From assembly GCA_003550325.1 (NCBI GenBank), contig QKWP01000422.1, forward strand, positions 65,898 through 129,897: 64,000 nucleotides of DNA. Direction: 5' to 3'. The translations under genes were made by a program, and so were the position numbers. Below, piece after piece: positions 1 through 12,189 of the stretch (position 1 is its first letter; each line of letters starts with the position of its first letter). Source of the stretch: Gigaspora rosea (taxonomy: Eukaryota; Glomeromycota; Glomeromycetes; Diversisporales; Gigasporaceae). The notes under the pieces were generated by a model that was not told the DNA's origin, did no database searches, and saw only the letters and a program-made list of their open reading frames with translations.

Positions 1-240
1 TTTTTTTTTTTAATTAATATATTTAAATTATTATATATTATTATTTATTTTATTTTTACTTATTTTTTTTATAATTGTTTTTTTTTAATATTTTAATTTT
101 TCTTTAATCATTTAATTTATTTATTTAATTTTTATATTTTGTCTTATTTTTTTTATTGTTTTAATTATTTATTTAATTCATTATAATTTAATTTATTTTA
201 TTTATTTAATTAATTATTTAAATTATTTTTTTTAATTTTT
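1..240. repeat. T/A low-complexity tract
   Basis: The stretch is almost entirely T and A with runs of TTTATTTAATT. No coding signal is visible. Confidence 0.8.
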
Positions 241-698
241 AGGAAAATAATTATCAGAACAAGATTGGGAGAATTACAAAACCCGGCACGACGAACAAAA
301 ACAAAAATTTCGGAATAGTAATAGTTAATGAACACACTTTAGAAGCTCTTATTTCTAAAATAAGATAAAAATAGGACAACCATATCACAAAAACCCAAAA
401 CAGCTCTACTAATAACAAGACCCATGAAACAGAAACAATAAAAGTGAATGATCGAAGACAGTATTTAAAATTCAATGTTCTCATGGTTCTCAATGAACAT
501 TTGAATTTTTTTAAGAACATTGATATTTAGAAAAGGTTCTCTTATTGATAGTTCAAAGAGAACATTTATAAAATTATGGTTTGTTTTTTTTTCTCGTTTT
601 TTTACCCAAAGTTTTTTTTCCTTAAGGACTGAGCGGGATTTATGACCGATAGGCTGCTTTTCTTTATTTTTATGTTCTAGATTTATTAATAAGAACAA
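241..698. other. Non-coding stretch with TGTTCTC motifs
   Basis: No convincing gene is visible. Several TGTTCTC/GAGAACA words occur around 476-560. They resemble the ends of the hAT-like element at 30773-31179 and recur near 2095-2155, so this may be a worn relative of that family. Confidence 0.35.
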
Positions 699-706
699 TA
701 AATTAT

Positions 707-1486
707 GGGTACTGCTATTTACACCATGGTTTTTGCTATTTGCACCATGGATTTCGTGTAATAGTAGATCATCAATCAACCTTTGGTAATATAAATTGCA
801 CCAATAAAACTCGCAATTTTTTGTAGATTAATAGTTATTTCACGCCGTTAATATCGTGTACCATTACACAAGTCTTGTTTTGGTAATCTAGTAGACCTGC
901 TAATCTAATTTTATAATGCGGGCCAACCCTAACCCTAATTTTATAATGCGGGCCAACCCTTATCCTAATTTTTTAAGGCCTTAAAAAACTAGGGTAAGGG
1001 TTGGCCCGAATTATAAAATTAGGGTTAGGGTTTGCCCGCATTATAAAATTAGGTTAGCAGGTCTACTAGATTACAAAACAAAACTTGTGTAATGTTACAT
1101 GACATTAATGGCGCGAAATAACTAGTAATCTACAAAAAAAGGCGAGTTTTTATTGGTGCAACATGAATATAGCCCAAGGTTATACAAAATTGCAAAAATC
1201 TGGCCCGCATTATGTTAAGGCCTTAAAAAATTAGGGTAAGGGTTTGCCCGTATTATAAATTTAGGGTTAGGGTTGGCCCGTATTAGATTAGGCTACCAAA
1301 AGAAGATTTGTATAACATTACACGAAATTAACAGCGCCAATAACTGTTAATCTACAAAAAAAAGCAAGTTTTTATTGGTGCAACATATATTACCATGGTG
1401 TAAATAGAAAATGTTAATTGATAATCTACTGTTACACAAAATCCATGGTGCAAATAGCAAAAACCATGGTGTAAATAGCAGTACCC
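707..1486. mobile_element. Fold-back DNA transposon with 8-bp TSD
   Basis: The ends are inverted copies beginning GGGTACTGCTATTT and ending AAATAGCAGTACCC. The flanking octamer TAAATTAT is present directly on both sides (699-706 and 1487-1494), a perfect target-site duplication. Inside, the left arm folds back on a right arm at an AAGGCCTT centre near 976, and a second copy of the right arm follows from about 1206. The element carries CCCTAACCCTAA/TTAGGG runs but no ORF, so it is non-autonomous. Octamer duplication fits hAT-like or KDZ-like transposases; the superfamily is not decided by the sequence. Confidence 0.8.
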
Positions 1487-1529
1487 TAAATTATATAAAA
1501 TGTTCATCAATTTGATAATGTAATTTGAT

Positions 1530-1605
1530 CATAACAAATTCTGCATAAATATATATATGTATATACATATATACATATGTGTATATATACTATATATAGC
1601 ACATA
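1530..1605. repeat. TA/CA dinucleotide-rich microsatellite
   Basis: An imperfect TATATGTATATACATA run. The neighbouring 1606-2260 is AT-rich with no visible gene; TGAGAACA motifs occur at about 2110-2155. Confidence 0.6.
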
Positions 1606-2300
1606 TATTTAAAGTTGCACAATATATAACAAATAAATATTAAGAAAATCATCTTTAAAGATTTTTAAAATAAAACATTCATTAATTGTGCAAGAGTATT
1701 ATTATTGTATAAACTTATATAGATGATTTGTGTCAAATGATATACTAATACTAAGCAAGCAAAAAGATACAAAGTATTTGTTAGTATGAAATTTAAATAG
1801 TTAAATAACAAAGTAAATTGTTTCTAATTTATCACATTAACCAATAGTAGCATCAGTAAAATATTATAGAAAGTCTTGTTTTATTATAAGCAAATATGAA
1901 AAGCACTTGAAATTTAACAAAATTATTAGAAATTGAATTGTATAATATATTGTATTATGTTGAAAAAATATAAAGAATTATAAACAAACTTTAAAAAATT
2001 ATGAATAGATAAGTATGAACTTAGTATGTGAATTGTAAGTATAGAATATGAACATTTTTTAAAAATTAATATTTGATTTATTTAATATATAATGAACATT
2101 AAAAAGTTTTTGAGAACAATAAAAATTTAAATTATGTTCTTTTGAGAACATAACTTTAGATTTGAATTTTAAATACGATCGAAGACTCGTCATACAAATG
2201 GCAAAACTTATCTATACCAGTAAATCATTTCATCGAAAACTAAAATAAACAAATATGAGAGAATGGTCTAACCAACTAACACCAACTAACTTACTCTAAC

Positions 2301-4234
2301 TAGTGCTTGGATCCGGATATATAACTGGATATCCGGATAGACATCCTGTTTCATTTTTTATCAATCCGAATTTTATAAACGGATATATATTAGATATCCG
2401 GATTTTAATTCTAATTTTTTTTTTTGTAAGCGATTAACATTTAAATATATATAGTGTTGTATAAGTACCAAATTAAGTGTTCGAGCAGATCTCAAATTAA
2501 ATCTTTTTATAAATTATTGCTGTATGTACGTGAACGTAGTGAACCAAGTCGACCATAAAAAATTGACTTGGCTTAGTCAACAAAATGATGGACAAACGGT
2601 TAAAGCTAAGCATTCTCTTATCTGCTTATTTTATTTATGCTTATTTTATTTATTCCTTAAACTGTAAGCAATTCCAGGCAAATTTGCCTGGAAAATTGCT
2701 ATAAATATACTTATGATCTACTTTTTTTAAAATTTAAAATATTTAATTAAAATTTTTTTTGATAATATTTAAAAATAAAGATTATATTATAGTAGTATTT
2801 AATTTTATATTATAAGAAAAAAAGTTTAAGTTGTTTATAAGCTAAAAATAGACAAATTTTGAAAAAAATTTTAGCCAAAAAAATTATTTACTAATTCTTG
2901 GCGAACTCTATAAATATTATCTCTAGCCTCTTGTTTTTAATATATATTGTAGTTTATAAAAAGGATTACAACTTTTATTATTGCAACATTTGTGATTTAC
3001 TTGTAAAAATTAAGACTTGTATTAGAAGTAAAAATTTTTTTTATAGACGGGAACATATAAAATTTAAGAAAATCTAAAGAAAAATTTTATAGTAAAAATT
3101 TTAAAATAAAAACTTTAAACTTTTATTACTTTAAAGGTTATTAATAACTTTAAAAAATTTTCATAATAAAGTTTATAAAATATATTTTAAAGAAAATATT
3201 CTATAAATAAAGTATACCCTATATTCTTAATAAAATTTTATTTTATTTAAAAAATTGTAAATATTTCTAAAAATTCCAGGCAAATTTGCCTGGAATACGG
3301 TTTAAGGGATAATATTTTTTTATTTTTATACTATAGTATTTTAATATAATCATTGATCACGACTTTAATTCAGGTCAATACAATTTTCAAATTAATAATA
3401 ATAATATTGATATCGTTAGATCTCAAGTTAATCACCAAATTATTATAAATATAGTATTTTCGATTGTTAATACATTTTACCCTTTCTTTCTCTTACAGAT
3501 CAAAATTTAATATGGCCATTAGAACAAAGTTTGCCAAAGATTTATTGTCACAAAGATTTATTGGGCACAACTTTTTTACTTAATATGTTTGATATTGAAT
3601 AGAGGAGCTATTTTAATATCAGATGTATCATATGCTAATGGTATATATTTTGAATAAGACAAATTCGTTATAGTTTACTAATTCATTATATATTCATTAT
3701 ATCTACTAGACCCAATAAATTTACTAGATTCAACAAAGTTACAAAATTCGATATTGCTAAACTAGTTAAATGCGTTAAAAATTCTTTGATTTGGACTGAT
3801 AGAAATATACGATGCCTTTTTTTTTTTTATTAAAAAAAAAGTTCTCCCGAATGCGACTTTTGAATAATTAATTAACCGAATAATAGGAAAAGTATATGTA
3901 CAATATTTCTTTGACTTTTATTACGTACTAAAACATTTTCCATGCTCACAGAATACTGCACATAGCACATCATTTATACATTATAGCAGACTTTTAATTC
4001 CCATGAGTTATGCAACTCTAGTAAAAGCATAAATGGATTGATTTAATTAACAGGTTTCATAGATCGATTATACTATACATGCAAATAATTTATTATTATT
4101 ATATCCGGATAAAATCCGGATTTGAAATGTAAAAAATAAAAATCTGGATTTGTAATCCTTTTTTGCAAATCAATATCCATTATCCTTTTTATATCCGGAT
4201 ATATCCAGATTCTATAAACCGGATCCAAGCACTA
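2301..4234. mobile_element. 1.9-kb non-autonomous DNA transposon
   Basis: The terminal inverted repeats read TAGTGCTTGGATCCGG at the left and the reverse complement at the right, followed by GGATAT-rich subterminal sequence on both sides. Flanking octamers ACTCTAAC (2293-2300) and ACCCTAAC (4235-4242) differ at one base. The element therefore sits inside a degenerate ACCAACTAACTTACTCTAAC minisatellite. The small element at 56997-57088 has nearly the same ends and a perfect 8-bp duplication, so the two form a family. No transposase ORF is present. Confidence 0.75.
2655..3307. mobile_element. Nested element with palindromic subtermini
   Basis: This lies inside the 2301-4234 element. The left end is CCTTAAAC and the right end GTTTAAGG. 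Near each end sits the same palindrome, TTCCAGGCAAATTTGCCTGG (2672 and 3274). There is no ORF. I could not identify a clear target duplication. Confidence 0.5.
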
Positions 4235-4360
4235 ACCCTAACATAACCAACTAACTTACTTTAATATACCAACTAACTTACTCTAACCTACTAACCAACT
4301 TACTCTAACCCTACCAACTAATTTATCCTAATCCTAACAACCAATTTACTCTAACCAGAA
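4235..4360. repeat. Minisatellite, about 20-bp unit CCAACTAACTTACTCTAA
   Basis: Five to six degenerate units are visible here and one to two more at 2264-2300. The two parts were one array before the 2301-4234 element inserted. The unit is loosely telomere-like (CTAACCCTA words) but irregular. Confidence 0.7.
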
Positions 4361-4547
4361 CTCTGAAGAACTCTAATACAACTCAGATCTGAGTTTGTAT
4401 AATTTTAGCAGTATTTTAGCCAAATAGATGTATAAAATAGAGCAAAATTTGAAAATTTACTATATAAAAATGCAATGTTTGATGAATTTCTATGCAAAAT
4501 TTCCTTTTTTAGAATCATTTGAGTTGTATCAGAGTTCTTCAGGGTCT
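4357..4547. mobile_element. 190-bp MITE
   Basis: Inverted ends of about 23 bp share CTGAAGAACTCT followed by ATACAACTCA (4363-4385 and 4520-4542). The interior is AT-rich. The minisatellite-like CTAACCCTAC resumes just after the right end. Confidence 0.6.
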
Positions 4548-5619
4548 TATCTAACCCTACAAGAAACATGCTATGTGCAATAATACCTCCAATCATGATA
4601 AAATAGCCACAAACGCAATACAAATAATAGTAGTATCCATTTATTACAACACACGAAAGACAACTACAGAAAGAAGTGTAAAGTTAAATATGTAATAAAT
4701 AAAAAATACTAGCGACACCAGAAGCAAATCAAGCAACGAAATTTACCCCAAAGGCAATACAAATATGCATCACCTTTTATAATTGATATACCAAAACAGA
4801 TAGCATAAAACTAAAACCAACGATTATAGAAAGAAAAGGTAGAAAGTAGAGATGCGACAACAAAAAAAAAACACCAGCAAAGGCAACTCATTTATAACAG
4901 TGACACAGCATCTATGATGACTCCATTAATGACGACTCCTTTGATGATGGCTCCATTGACAACGACGACTTCATTAATGACGACTCCATTAACAATGACT
5001 CCATTAAAGATAACTTCAATTACAGCAAAAGTAAATAATTAAATCATTAACCTAAAAAAAAATAAAAATAAAAAAAGATTATCTGGGTACATGTGTACAA
5101 TTATTACTAATACAGTAGTAATATAACAATCATCTGAATTAGGGTCGAAAAGTCAGTGTTCACATGACCTGGAAATCTCACCTACACTCTGTCAAATTCA
5201 GCTTTAATTATTTCTCTTTTTTGGCAGTCTGTGCAGAGTATTATTCCTACTTGCCATTTATTTACAGTACAGGACAGCTAAAGATATCCACTTTTTATTT
5301 TATTAGTAAAAAGGTGCCCAATTTAGATAAGAACACTATAAATTATCAACTATTACTAAGATGTGCCAAATTTAGGATAATGTAATATAAAAATAATTTA
5401 TTTTATTAGCTTATTCATGTAGATTAGTGCCAAATTTTTGATTTATATATAAAATAACAAAGTTTAAACTGTTATAACACTATGAAAAATAAAAATAAAA
5501 GAAAATCCTTTTTCAGAAATATAGTTCGGGTTACAAACTATTAATATAAAAAAAGGTTTTTTGATTTAATAATTTTTTGTCAAGTTATACCATTTTTTAA
5601 AACAACTAACAAAATTGGA
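4548..5619. other. Non-coding interval with a short GACTCCATTAATGAC repeat
   Basis: I see no supported gene. Positions 4915-5015 hold an irregular 12-15-bp repeat of ATGACTCCATTA-like units. The remainder is AT-rich. Confidence 0.5.
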
Positions 5620-5905
5620 TAGGGTTCCGCAATTTGATTTGATTTTCAAATATTTGAATCAAATATTTGATCAAATTCAAATTCAAATTTGACTATATTT
5701 GATTTGATCAAATTCAAATATGGCCAAATTTGATTTGGTTTGAAAAATATTTGATTTGATTTGAAAATTATTATTAAAAATTCAAATTCAAATTAAATTC
5801 AAATTCAAATATTTGAATCAAATCAAATTCAAATCAGGGTCAATTTGATTTGATCAAATTCAAATTAATCCAATATTTGATTTGATTTGAATTTGAGGAA
5901 CCCTA
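5620..5905. mobile_element. hAT-like MITE built from AAATTTGA/TCAAAT words
   Basis: The ends are TAGGGTTCC...GGAACCCTA. The octamer AAATTGGA flanks both sides (5612-5619 and 5906-5913), a perfect duplication. The whole interior is composed of TTTGATTTGA and its reverse complement, so it can fold on itself. A second member spans 17395-21213, interrupted by another element. Confidence 0.8.
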
Positions 5906-5913
5906 AAATTGGA

Positions 5914-6309
5914 TATCTTAAACTTTCCCATACTATAGATATTTGATTGAATAATTGGGTAAATAATTTATTAACTATAACCGGTTATTAACTTTATAAC
6001 TAATTGTGATCAACTAGTCATAAGCAGTTAACTAATTATGACTAACCGATGACTAATCGTGTCTGACTGAATCCATCTCTAATTTTGAAAAATGTTCACA
6101 GAAGGGTAACAGATCAGATATGTCAAATCTAGATTAGCATTAGCTTTAGTTGTTACCAAATTCTATAGCAAAAAATATTAGCTAGATGTTTTTACCTAAT
6201 GAATGAATATGATTTTATTAGTAAAATTTTTATCAATTCTGATCCAACTGATCATGATTCTGATGCATGCTGATGTATTCTGGCCTGGAATTTTAGTGAC
6301 CACTGTATG
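5914..6309. other. Non-coding, possible worn element
   Basis: No gene is seen. GACTAATCG/CGATTAGTC-like and AACCGGTT words at 5980-6075, ending CTGAATCCATCTCTA, suggest an old transposon end. No duplication was found. Confidence 0.3.
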
Positions 6310-6317
6310 AGTTGAGA

Positions 6318-6769
6318 TAGAGATTGTACCCAAGTCAGGTATTACCCAAGTTACCCACAGTTAACCGGTTAACTAGGTAATGACTAGAGTTACCTGGATA
6401 GATTCACCCAAGTAGATTCACCCAAGTAATACCCAGGTAAATATACCTGGGTAATGCCCAAATAGGAATATCTAAATAATCCTGAGTAATTAGATATTAA
6501 TAATGAATTGTAACTAACTAATAGGTGTTGTCAAACAAAAGGCTTTTATATACTATAACTTAAATTACTTGTTTTATGTCGCTGAACAGGTTTTAAATAA
6601 TATGAAAATTGATTTGCTACAATAATTCTTGTAACCAATCACATGACAGTTTGCTCGGGTAAAATGAGTAAGATTTTATATCTGGGTATATCTATTGATT
6701 ACCTGAGTAACCTGTGGGTTTACTCGCCGGTTAACTGAGTAACGTTTTTTTGGCCAAGTACAATCACTA
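6318..6769. mobile_element. hAT-like MITE, TAGAGATTGTACC ends
   Basis: Left end TAGAGATTGTACCCAAG and right end CTTGG-type GTACAATCACTA are inverted copies. The octamer AGTTGAGA is repeated exactly at 6310-6317 and 6770-6777. The interior is rich in GGTTAACCGG and ACCCAGGTAA words. A 98-bp member of the same family is at 28620-28717. Confidence 0.8.
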
Positions 6770-6798
6770 AGTTGAGAACCAAAAATTCAGTAGATTGA

Positions 6799-8699
6799 TC
6801 TTAGACACTAGTCTGGATCAATAATTTTTGAATATTTAAAATTCTAGTAATGATTTTTCAATAACTATTCATTAAACACAGAAAAATTTTTTTATTTTAA
6901 TCCTATACTTTTATAGAATCAAAATAAATGAATCCTGATGGATGACTATCAAAAATCTTTCTAGAAGTCTAAAAAAAAAATTAGAAAATTGGACAAATTT
7001 ATATTTTAAATAAAGATTTCTCAACAACAAATTTGATAAAAATTTTTTATTTTAATCTATGGTTCAAAGAATTAAAATAAAAAAAAATAGATAACAAATT
7101 TAAATAACATTTGTCAAAGAAATACATTTAAGCTTTAAACGAATATTTACTTGATGATTATTACCTTCAAATTTAGTCAAAAAAAATTTTTTTTAAAAAA
7201 AATTTCTTAATTTATACCAGGTGTATATACACACACACTAATTTATTGATTTATGAATTTGTGTAATATATAAATTATCAACAAAAAATTAGTATAGCTT
7301 AAGGTTAGGGTGAGGGTAGCTTTAGGTTAGAGAAGGTTATAGTTTATACTAAAATTTTGCAAGGAATATTTTTTGTTAGAACCTCAAAAGCTATTATACT
7401 GTATAATCAGAATTTTGAGATATCAATATATGGGGTGAGTCAGTAGAAAAGGGACAAATTTTTTCTAAGTAAAAGTTTTTATAACTTTAAGCTTAAATAT
7501 CTTAACAACTATTTTAATAAATTTAATAATTTTTTTTATTTTAATTCTATATAATTCCAAGATTAAAATAAAAAATTTTTTAGCAAATTTGATTAAATAG
7601 TTATTAATATATTTTAATTTAAAAATTAAAAAAATTTTGCTAAAAATGATTTGTCCCTTTTCTACTGACTCACCCCCATATGTGTGTGTAAATACACCTA
7701 GTGTACAAATAGCATTCGTCTTTTTTTAATACTGAAACAGATATAATCAAAATAATAAAAAAATTTGATCGAATTTGATTAGCTAATTGCCGAGTAATCT
7801 TGTTCAAATTTTAAATATCTATAAAATAAAGCTGCGTTCATAATTTTTTTATCTTTTAATGAATATTTCTTGACAACTGCTTAGTTAAACTGTTTTTTTT
7901 TTTTGATTCTATGCATTCATAGAATTAAAATAAAAATATTTTATTGAATTTAGATAGATAATTATTGAGATTTATATTAAATTTAAACAATATAACATTT
8001 CTTTAAATTTTCTTAAAAAACTTTAACCGAAATTTCTCAACAGTTATTTATCCAAATTCGATGAAAACTTTTTTATTTTAATTATATGAATTCATTGAAT
8101 TAAACTATCAACTTCAAATAAAAATTATCGGAAATGTTCATTATAAGATCAAAAAAATTTTGACCGCAACTTTTATTTTAGTATAAACTTTTTGAACAAA
8201 GATTACTCGGCACTTACCCAATCAAATTTGATGAAATTTTTATTTTAATTATACATGCTCACAGAATCAAAATAAAAAAAGCTTGATATAATTTGATCAG
8301 GTAATTATCGAGTAATATTTGTTCAAAGTTTGAGCATCTATAAAACAAAAGCTGCGGCCAAAATTTTTTTATCTTTTAATGAAAATTTCACGATATGATA
8401 GCTACTTATTTAAATTTGTTACCGGTTTTTATTAAATTCTATGAACTCATAGGATTAAAATAAAAAACATTTCATCGAATTTGAATAGATGGTTGTTGAA
8501 AAGAAAAAATTCGTCAGATTTTATTTTTCCGATATTTTTTTAAACTTCTAGCAAAGATTTCTTGACAACCATCTATCCGAATTCAATGAACCTTTTTTAT
8601 TTTTATTAATTTTTATTCTATAGAAGTATAGGATTAAATAAAAAAAATTTGCTATGTTTAATTGCGTAGTTATTGGTGGATGTCGGAGATCGATCTGTT
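6799..8699. mobile_element. Long repeat of palindromic TTTTATTTTAATTCTAT units, copy A
   Basis: The unit is an AT-rich inverted motif (TTTTATTTTAATTCTATG...CATAGAATTAAAATAAAA) recurring every 150-250 bp. The ends carry inverted GATC(T/C)CGACA-like sequence, better preserved in copy B at 24117-25473. The two copies align over most of their length, but this one carries the MITE at 7432-7677. No ORF is present. Confidence 0.6.
7432..7677. mobile_element. MITE with GGGGTGAGTCAGTAGAAAAG ends
   Basis: Inverted ends of about 30 bp (GGGGTGAGTCAGTAGAAAAG then GGACAAAT, and the reverse complement). The flanks are ATAT at 7428-7431 and 7678-7681. Relatives occur at 17439-20969 (long), 21758-21825 and 52653-52718 (minimal palindromes). 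Confidence 0.75.
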
Positions 8700-9600
8700 G
8701 AATTTTGGTTTCGAGACCCTCGTGTGATTTCAAAATCCGCACGCGCAGTAATTCAATTTTTATGTTGATTTGGTGGTAAAAAGTTGCAACTACTAAAGGC
8801 ATTCCTGTGGATACATATTGGGGCATGTTATTTGAGACGTTCATGCGTGTTATTTTGAGCTTTCTTTAAAAAAGTGGAAATTTCAAAATAACGTTCATGT
8901 GTATTATTTTAAAAGCAAATTTTTATAAACTTGTTAAATATACATATTTTGATGTATATTCATAAATTAAAAAGAAACAGAAACCTACCATGCACTAGAT
9001 GGTTTGCAAAGCACAGGTTGGTTAAATTTTAGATTCTAAGAACGTACGTATATAACTTCAACAAATAAATAAAAATTTGATACAGATATCAGAACACTGT
9101 ACAGTCAACATCCTAAGTGCAAACTCCTTAAATGCAAAATTCCCGCTATAAGAGCAAGTTATTTTAATTGTCAATTAAATTTTATTATTATCTTATATTA
9201 TTCTATCGGAGTAAATTTTCTAAATGCAAAACTTTCTAAGTACAGTGATCCCGAATATTTTGCACTTAACATAGCAGAATACTATAATACTGTACAGTAA
9301 TCACTATAATCATTGCAATTAAAATATATAGCAATAAAAAAAAATTATATTTATATAAACCGTATTATATTAATAGATTTTATAAAAAAAATTTGCATGC
9401 AAAGGATATTATAATAAGTCGCCTAAATCCTCAATATACCGGTAAATGCCTTAACATGATTTGTAGAAAATATGAAAAAACAAAAAATATAATCGTAAAA
9501 AGGGGATAATATCGAGTTCAAATATAATGAATGAATTCACACTGAAAATTTCCTTATTATTAGGGATAACAAAAAACAAACGTGATGAATCGCAAGATCC
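8700..9600. other. 3' flank of BTB-TLDc copy 1, with a pogo-like MITE
   Basis: This sequence is shared with 25560-26640 and 29870-31560, so it belongs to the duplicated unit. 8845-8925 is a fragment of the MITE seen whole at 14391-14556. About 9100-9299 is an inverted-end element (TACAGTCAACATCCTAAGTGC ... TACTGTACAGTA) of pogo/Tigger-like look; the same insertion is at 26112-26319 and 30247-30723. It therefore predates the duplication. Confidence 0.6.
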
Positions 9601-9615
9601 AATCAAATGTTTCTT

Positions 9616-11185
9616 TTATGTTGATTTTTCTGTAACGTTGCAAACTACTTGAAAAACTTCATAATCTAGAACTATTAATGAATCTGTTAATGAATTTACC
9701 TTTACAAAATTAGGGTAACTTTTTGTTTTAAGTTTCCAAAGTTTACTGTTGTCTGGAACGCGTAAATCAGGGCCTTCTCCGAACCATGGACCGTAACCTT
9801 CATTACAACCAATAGCATGAGCACTAGTCTCATGATTAATACGTGATACTGTTGCATTTTTGAGATTATTATAATTTAACGCAAATATGAAACTATCCGT
9901 TGTTTTTTGCCATATATTTTTACTATTCCAATCTAGTGGATTGTAACCACCAATAAGAAGATCAAAATTTTGAGTTTTTGCAATAGTAATTGTTGCCCCT
10001 TTGTTATTGCATTTTTGATGAAAAGCTTGTGAAGAAAGACCATCTAGACTACTTCGAAAAAGAAGATTAAATTTGTAATGAAATCCTTTCGAAGTCTTAT
10101 CATCTATAGTTTTTTTATCTATCCATTTCATTAATAATAGTGCAATATCCCTGTTAATTAATACAGAGTCAATTTTAAAGTTGCCCCATCTGATGAGAAA
10201 TGGATTGTATGACGGCTTGGTATCTGAATCTAAAAAACAAGTTAATATATCCTCAATTAAATGTTCTGAAAGAAGGTGCTTATATTTCCATACTTCAGGC
10301 ATGAACTCCTTGTGATCCATCTGATAAAATCTAATGAGTCCAATTAATTCATGTAATGTATTGTTTAATACATTAATGTCTTCATTCTTAGTGTTTTCGT
10401 TTACACTTAGAATTTCTGGAACCGGGTTTTTTATAAATGATGAATTGTTTATTAGGCGTGAATGGAAAATTTCATTATTTTCAGACGTTGTATGTTTTGC
10501 AGTTCCCCATTCAACCAGCTTTTTCCAGATATCGCATTCTTTCATATTGAGGTTATCACGTTTAATAATTAATTTTAGTGCATCTTCCTTTAATGAAAGG
10601 AATTCCTCTGAATCAAACAATAAATTAGGCTTTTCGCAAATGGTCTCCAAATAAGTTTCATTAAGTTCATTGAATTGTTTATTATCAATTATAAAATGAA
10701 CTATTTTAATGGGACTTTGTTGTAAGAATTTACAACTATTTTTGATTAAAAATAATTGAATAAAACCAGTAAGTTTATGAATTAAAAGTTCATCTGCGGC
10801 AACTAGAAGCTCTAGGATTATTTCGTCTTTTTGGTTATTTAAATCCACTATCCCACAATAAAAAAACCTATTTAAATATAAATAAAATATTGAATTAAGA
10901 TCCTGAATGGTTGTTATAAAATTTTAATATATCATATACTTACTTAAGAATAATATTAAAAGTTAATGCACTTATATTAGGTTTGGATAAAACAAAATAG
11001 CCATCTTTTCTTTTAGACCATTTATCAGATAATGCCCTACGAAAATAAGATGATCTAGTACAAAGAATTATAGAATGTGCATGAATTGATTCGACATTTG
11101 GTTCTTTCCCAACTGTAATAATTGTGTCATAGTCTTCTTTGGTCTCGTATAGGTTTTTAAAATCTTCAGAAAATGTTTTGGCCAT
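9616..11185 (-). CDS. BTB-BACK-TLDc domain protein, copy 1
   Basis: Two exons: 11185-10944 and 10867-9616, with a 76-bp intron (GTAAGTAT...TTTAAATAG). Splicing keeps the frame and gives 497 residues. Residues about 18-125 form a BTB/POZ fold (YDTIITVGKE, HAHSIILCTRSSYF). BACK-like helices follow to about 215. Residues about 300-490 form a TLDc domain (RWGNFKIDSVLI, LLFRSSLDG, GPWFGEGPDLRV). BTB proteins are typically Cul3 ubiquitin-ligase adaptors or dimerisation modules; TLDc is the oxidation-resistance-type domain. The family is greatly expanded in mycorrhizal fungi. The start MAKTFSEDFKNLY is conserved in all three copies. This is one of two intact members of a local tandem array. The partner and substrate cannot be read from sequence. 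It lacks the acidic 9-residue repeat present in copies 2 and 3. Confidence 0.9.
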
Positions 11186-11361
11186 TATCTATCTTCTAAA
11201 TTCGTATATTCGGTATTGTACGTTATCAACAATTAAAAGCCAGGATTTTATGAAATATTGTTTACATGCTTTATTTTTCTAAATTTATTGTTATTTTGTG
11301 TATTCGAACCTATTTTGTCCAAAATTCTCGTGATACATGCATATTGATATCCGATCCCAAG

Positions 11362-11831
11362 CAGGGCCAGTGATTTTCTGCGGTGACAAAATCAAAGTTA
11401 TGTGGTGACAGAATTTAAATTATGTGATGTGATGTGAGCCATATTTGCCAAATTATGTGCGATTCTGCGGTAACTTGGCCAAATTATTTGCGATACTGTG
11501 ACATGCTTACGAAATTATGTGTAATTACTGTGTAATTCTGTGTGTATACATAACTATCGGAACTTTCCGGACTCTGTTTCGAAAAAAATTTCATGGCTTT
11601 GCTCGTAATTTGAGTTCATTCAAATTCTATGTCGGGAGATACCGGATCTGTTAAATTTTATATATCGACTTGCCAATAAATTGGCAAATTATGTGACAAT
11701 TCTTATAAATTGGCATATTATGTGCTATTCTGTATTCTGCGGTGATAAACACCAAATTATGTGATATAGGCGTATTTATGTGAATGTGAATTCTGTGGTA
11801 TTATGTGAAACACATAAAATCACTGGCCCTG
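11362..11831. mobile_element. hAT-like MITE, CAGGGCCAGTGATTTT ends
   Basis: Perfect 16-bp terminal inverted repeats CAGGGCCAGTGATTTT / AAAATCACTGGCCCTG. The octamer ATCCCAAG is repeated exactly at 11354-11361 and 11832-11839. The CAGGG start plus 8-bp duplication is the classic hAT signature. The interior is rich in AAATTATGTG words and shares a CTCGTAATTTGAGTTCATTC segment with 23186-23589, although the termini differ. Confidence 0.85.
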
Positions 11832-11858
11832 ATCCCAAGTTTCCAATATTCAATATTA

Positions 11859-12168
11859 GGCCATACAAAGTTAATTTTTCGTTTTGCATAGCCCGCCGAC
11901 CCAATTTTTCCAAGAAATTTTTTTTTAAAAAAATTCCTATTGTGCCAATTATTCCATTTTTGCCATTTAATATGATGAACTTAATTTTCCGGAATTACCC
12001 GATATGTCCGGTAAAAAATTTTTTTGATTCAAAACTTTGCATGACCTTGGATGTGAACATGAATTAATTTAGGCCACGCTAAATAAATTTTTTTTTTTTA
12101 AAAAAAAAAAATCCAACCGCCGACCGGAATTTTGAAACAGCAAAACGAAAAATTAACTTTGCGTGGCC
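11859..12168. mobile_element. MITE, GGCCATACAAAGTTAATTTT ends
   Basis: Inverted ends GGCCATACAAAGTTAATTTT and AAAATTAACTTTGCGTGGCC, flanked by TA on both sides. Subterminal CCGCCGACCC/GACCGG blocks and central poly-T/poly-A make a fold-back. A second, more worn copy covers about 12969-13344, and a related but distinct member is at 62768-62973. Tc1/mariner- or Harbinger-type insertion is possible. Confidence 0.7.
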
Positions 12169-12189
12169 TAATAAATGTGTAATTATTAC

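Noticed and set aside
925..1280. TTAGGG/CCCTAA runs suggesting an interstitial telomere
   Set aside because: They lie inside a fold-back transposon with an exact 8-bp target duplication and are irregular.
4405..4623. 72-codon minus-strand frame
   Set aside because: It overlaps the 4357-4547 MITE and has no protein-like features.
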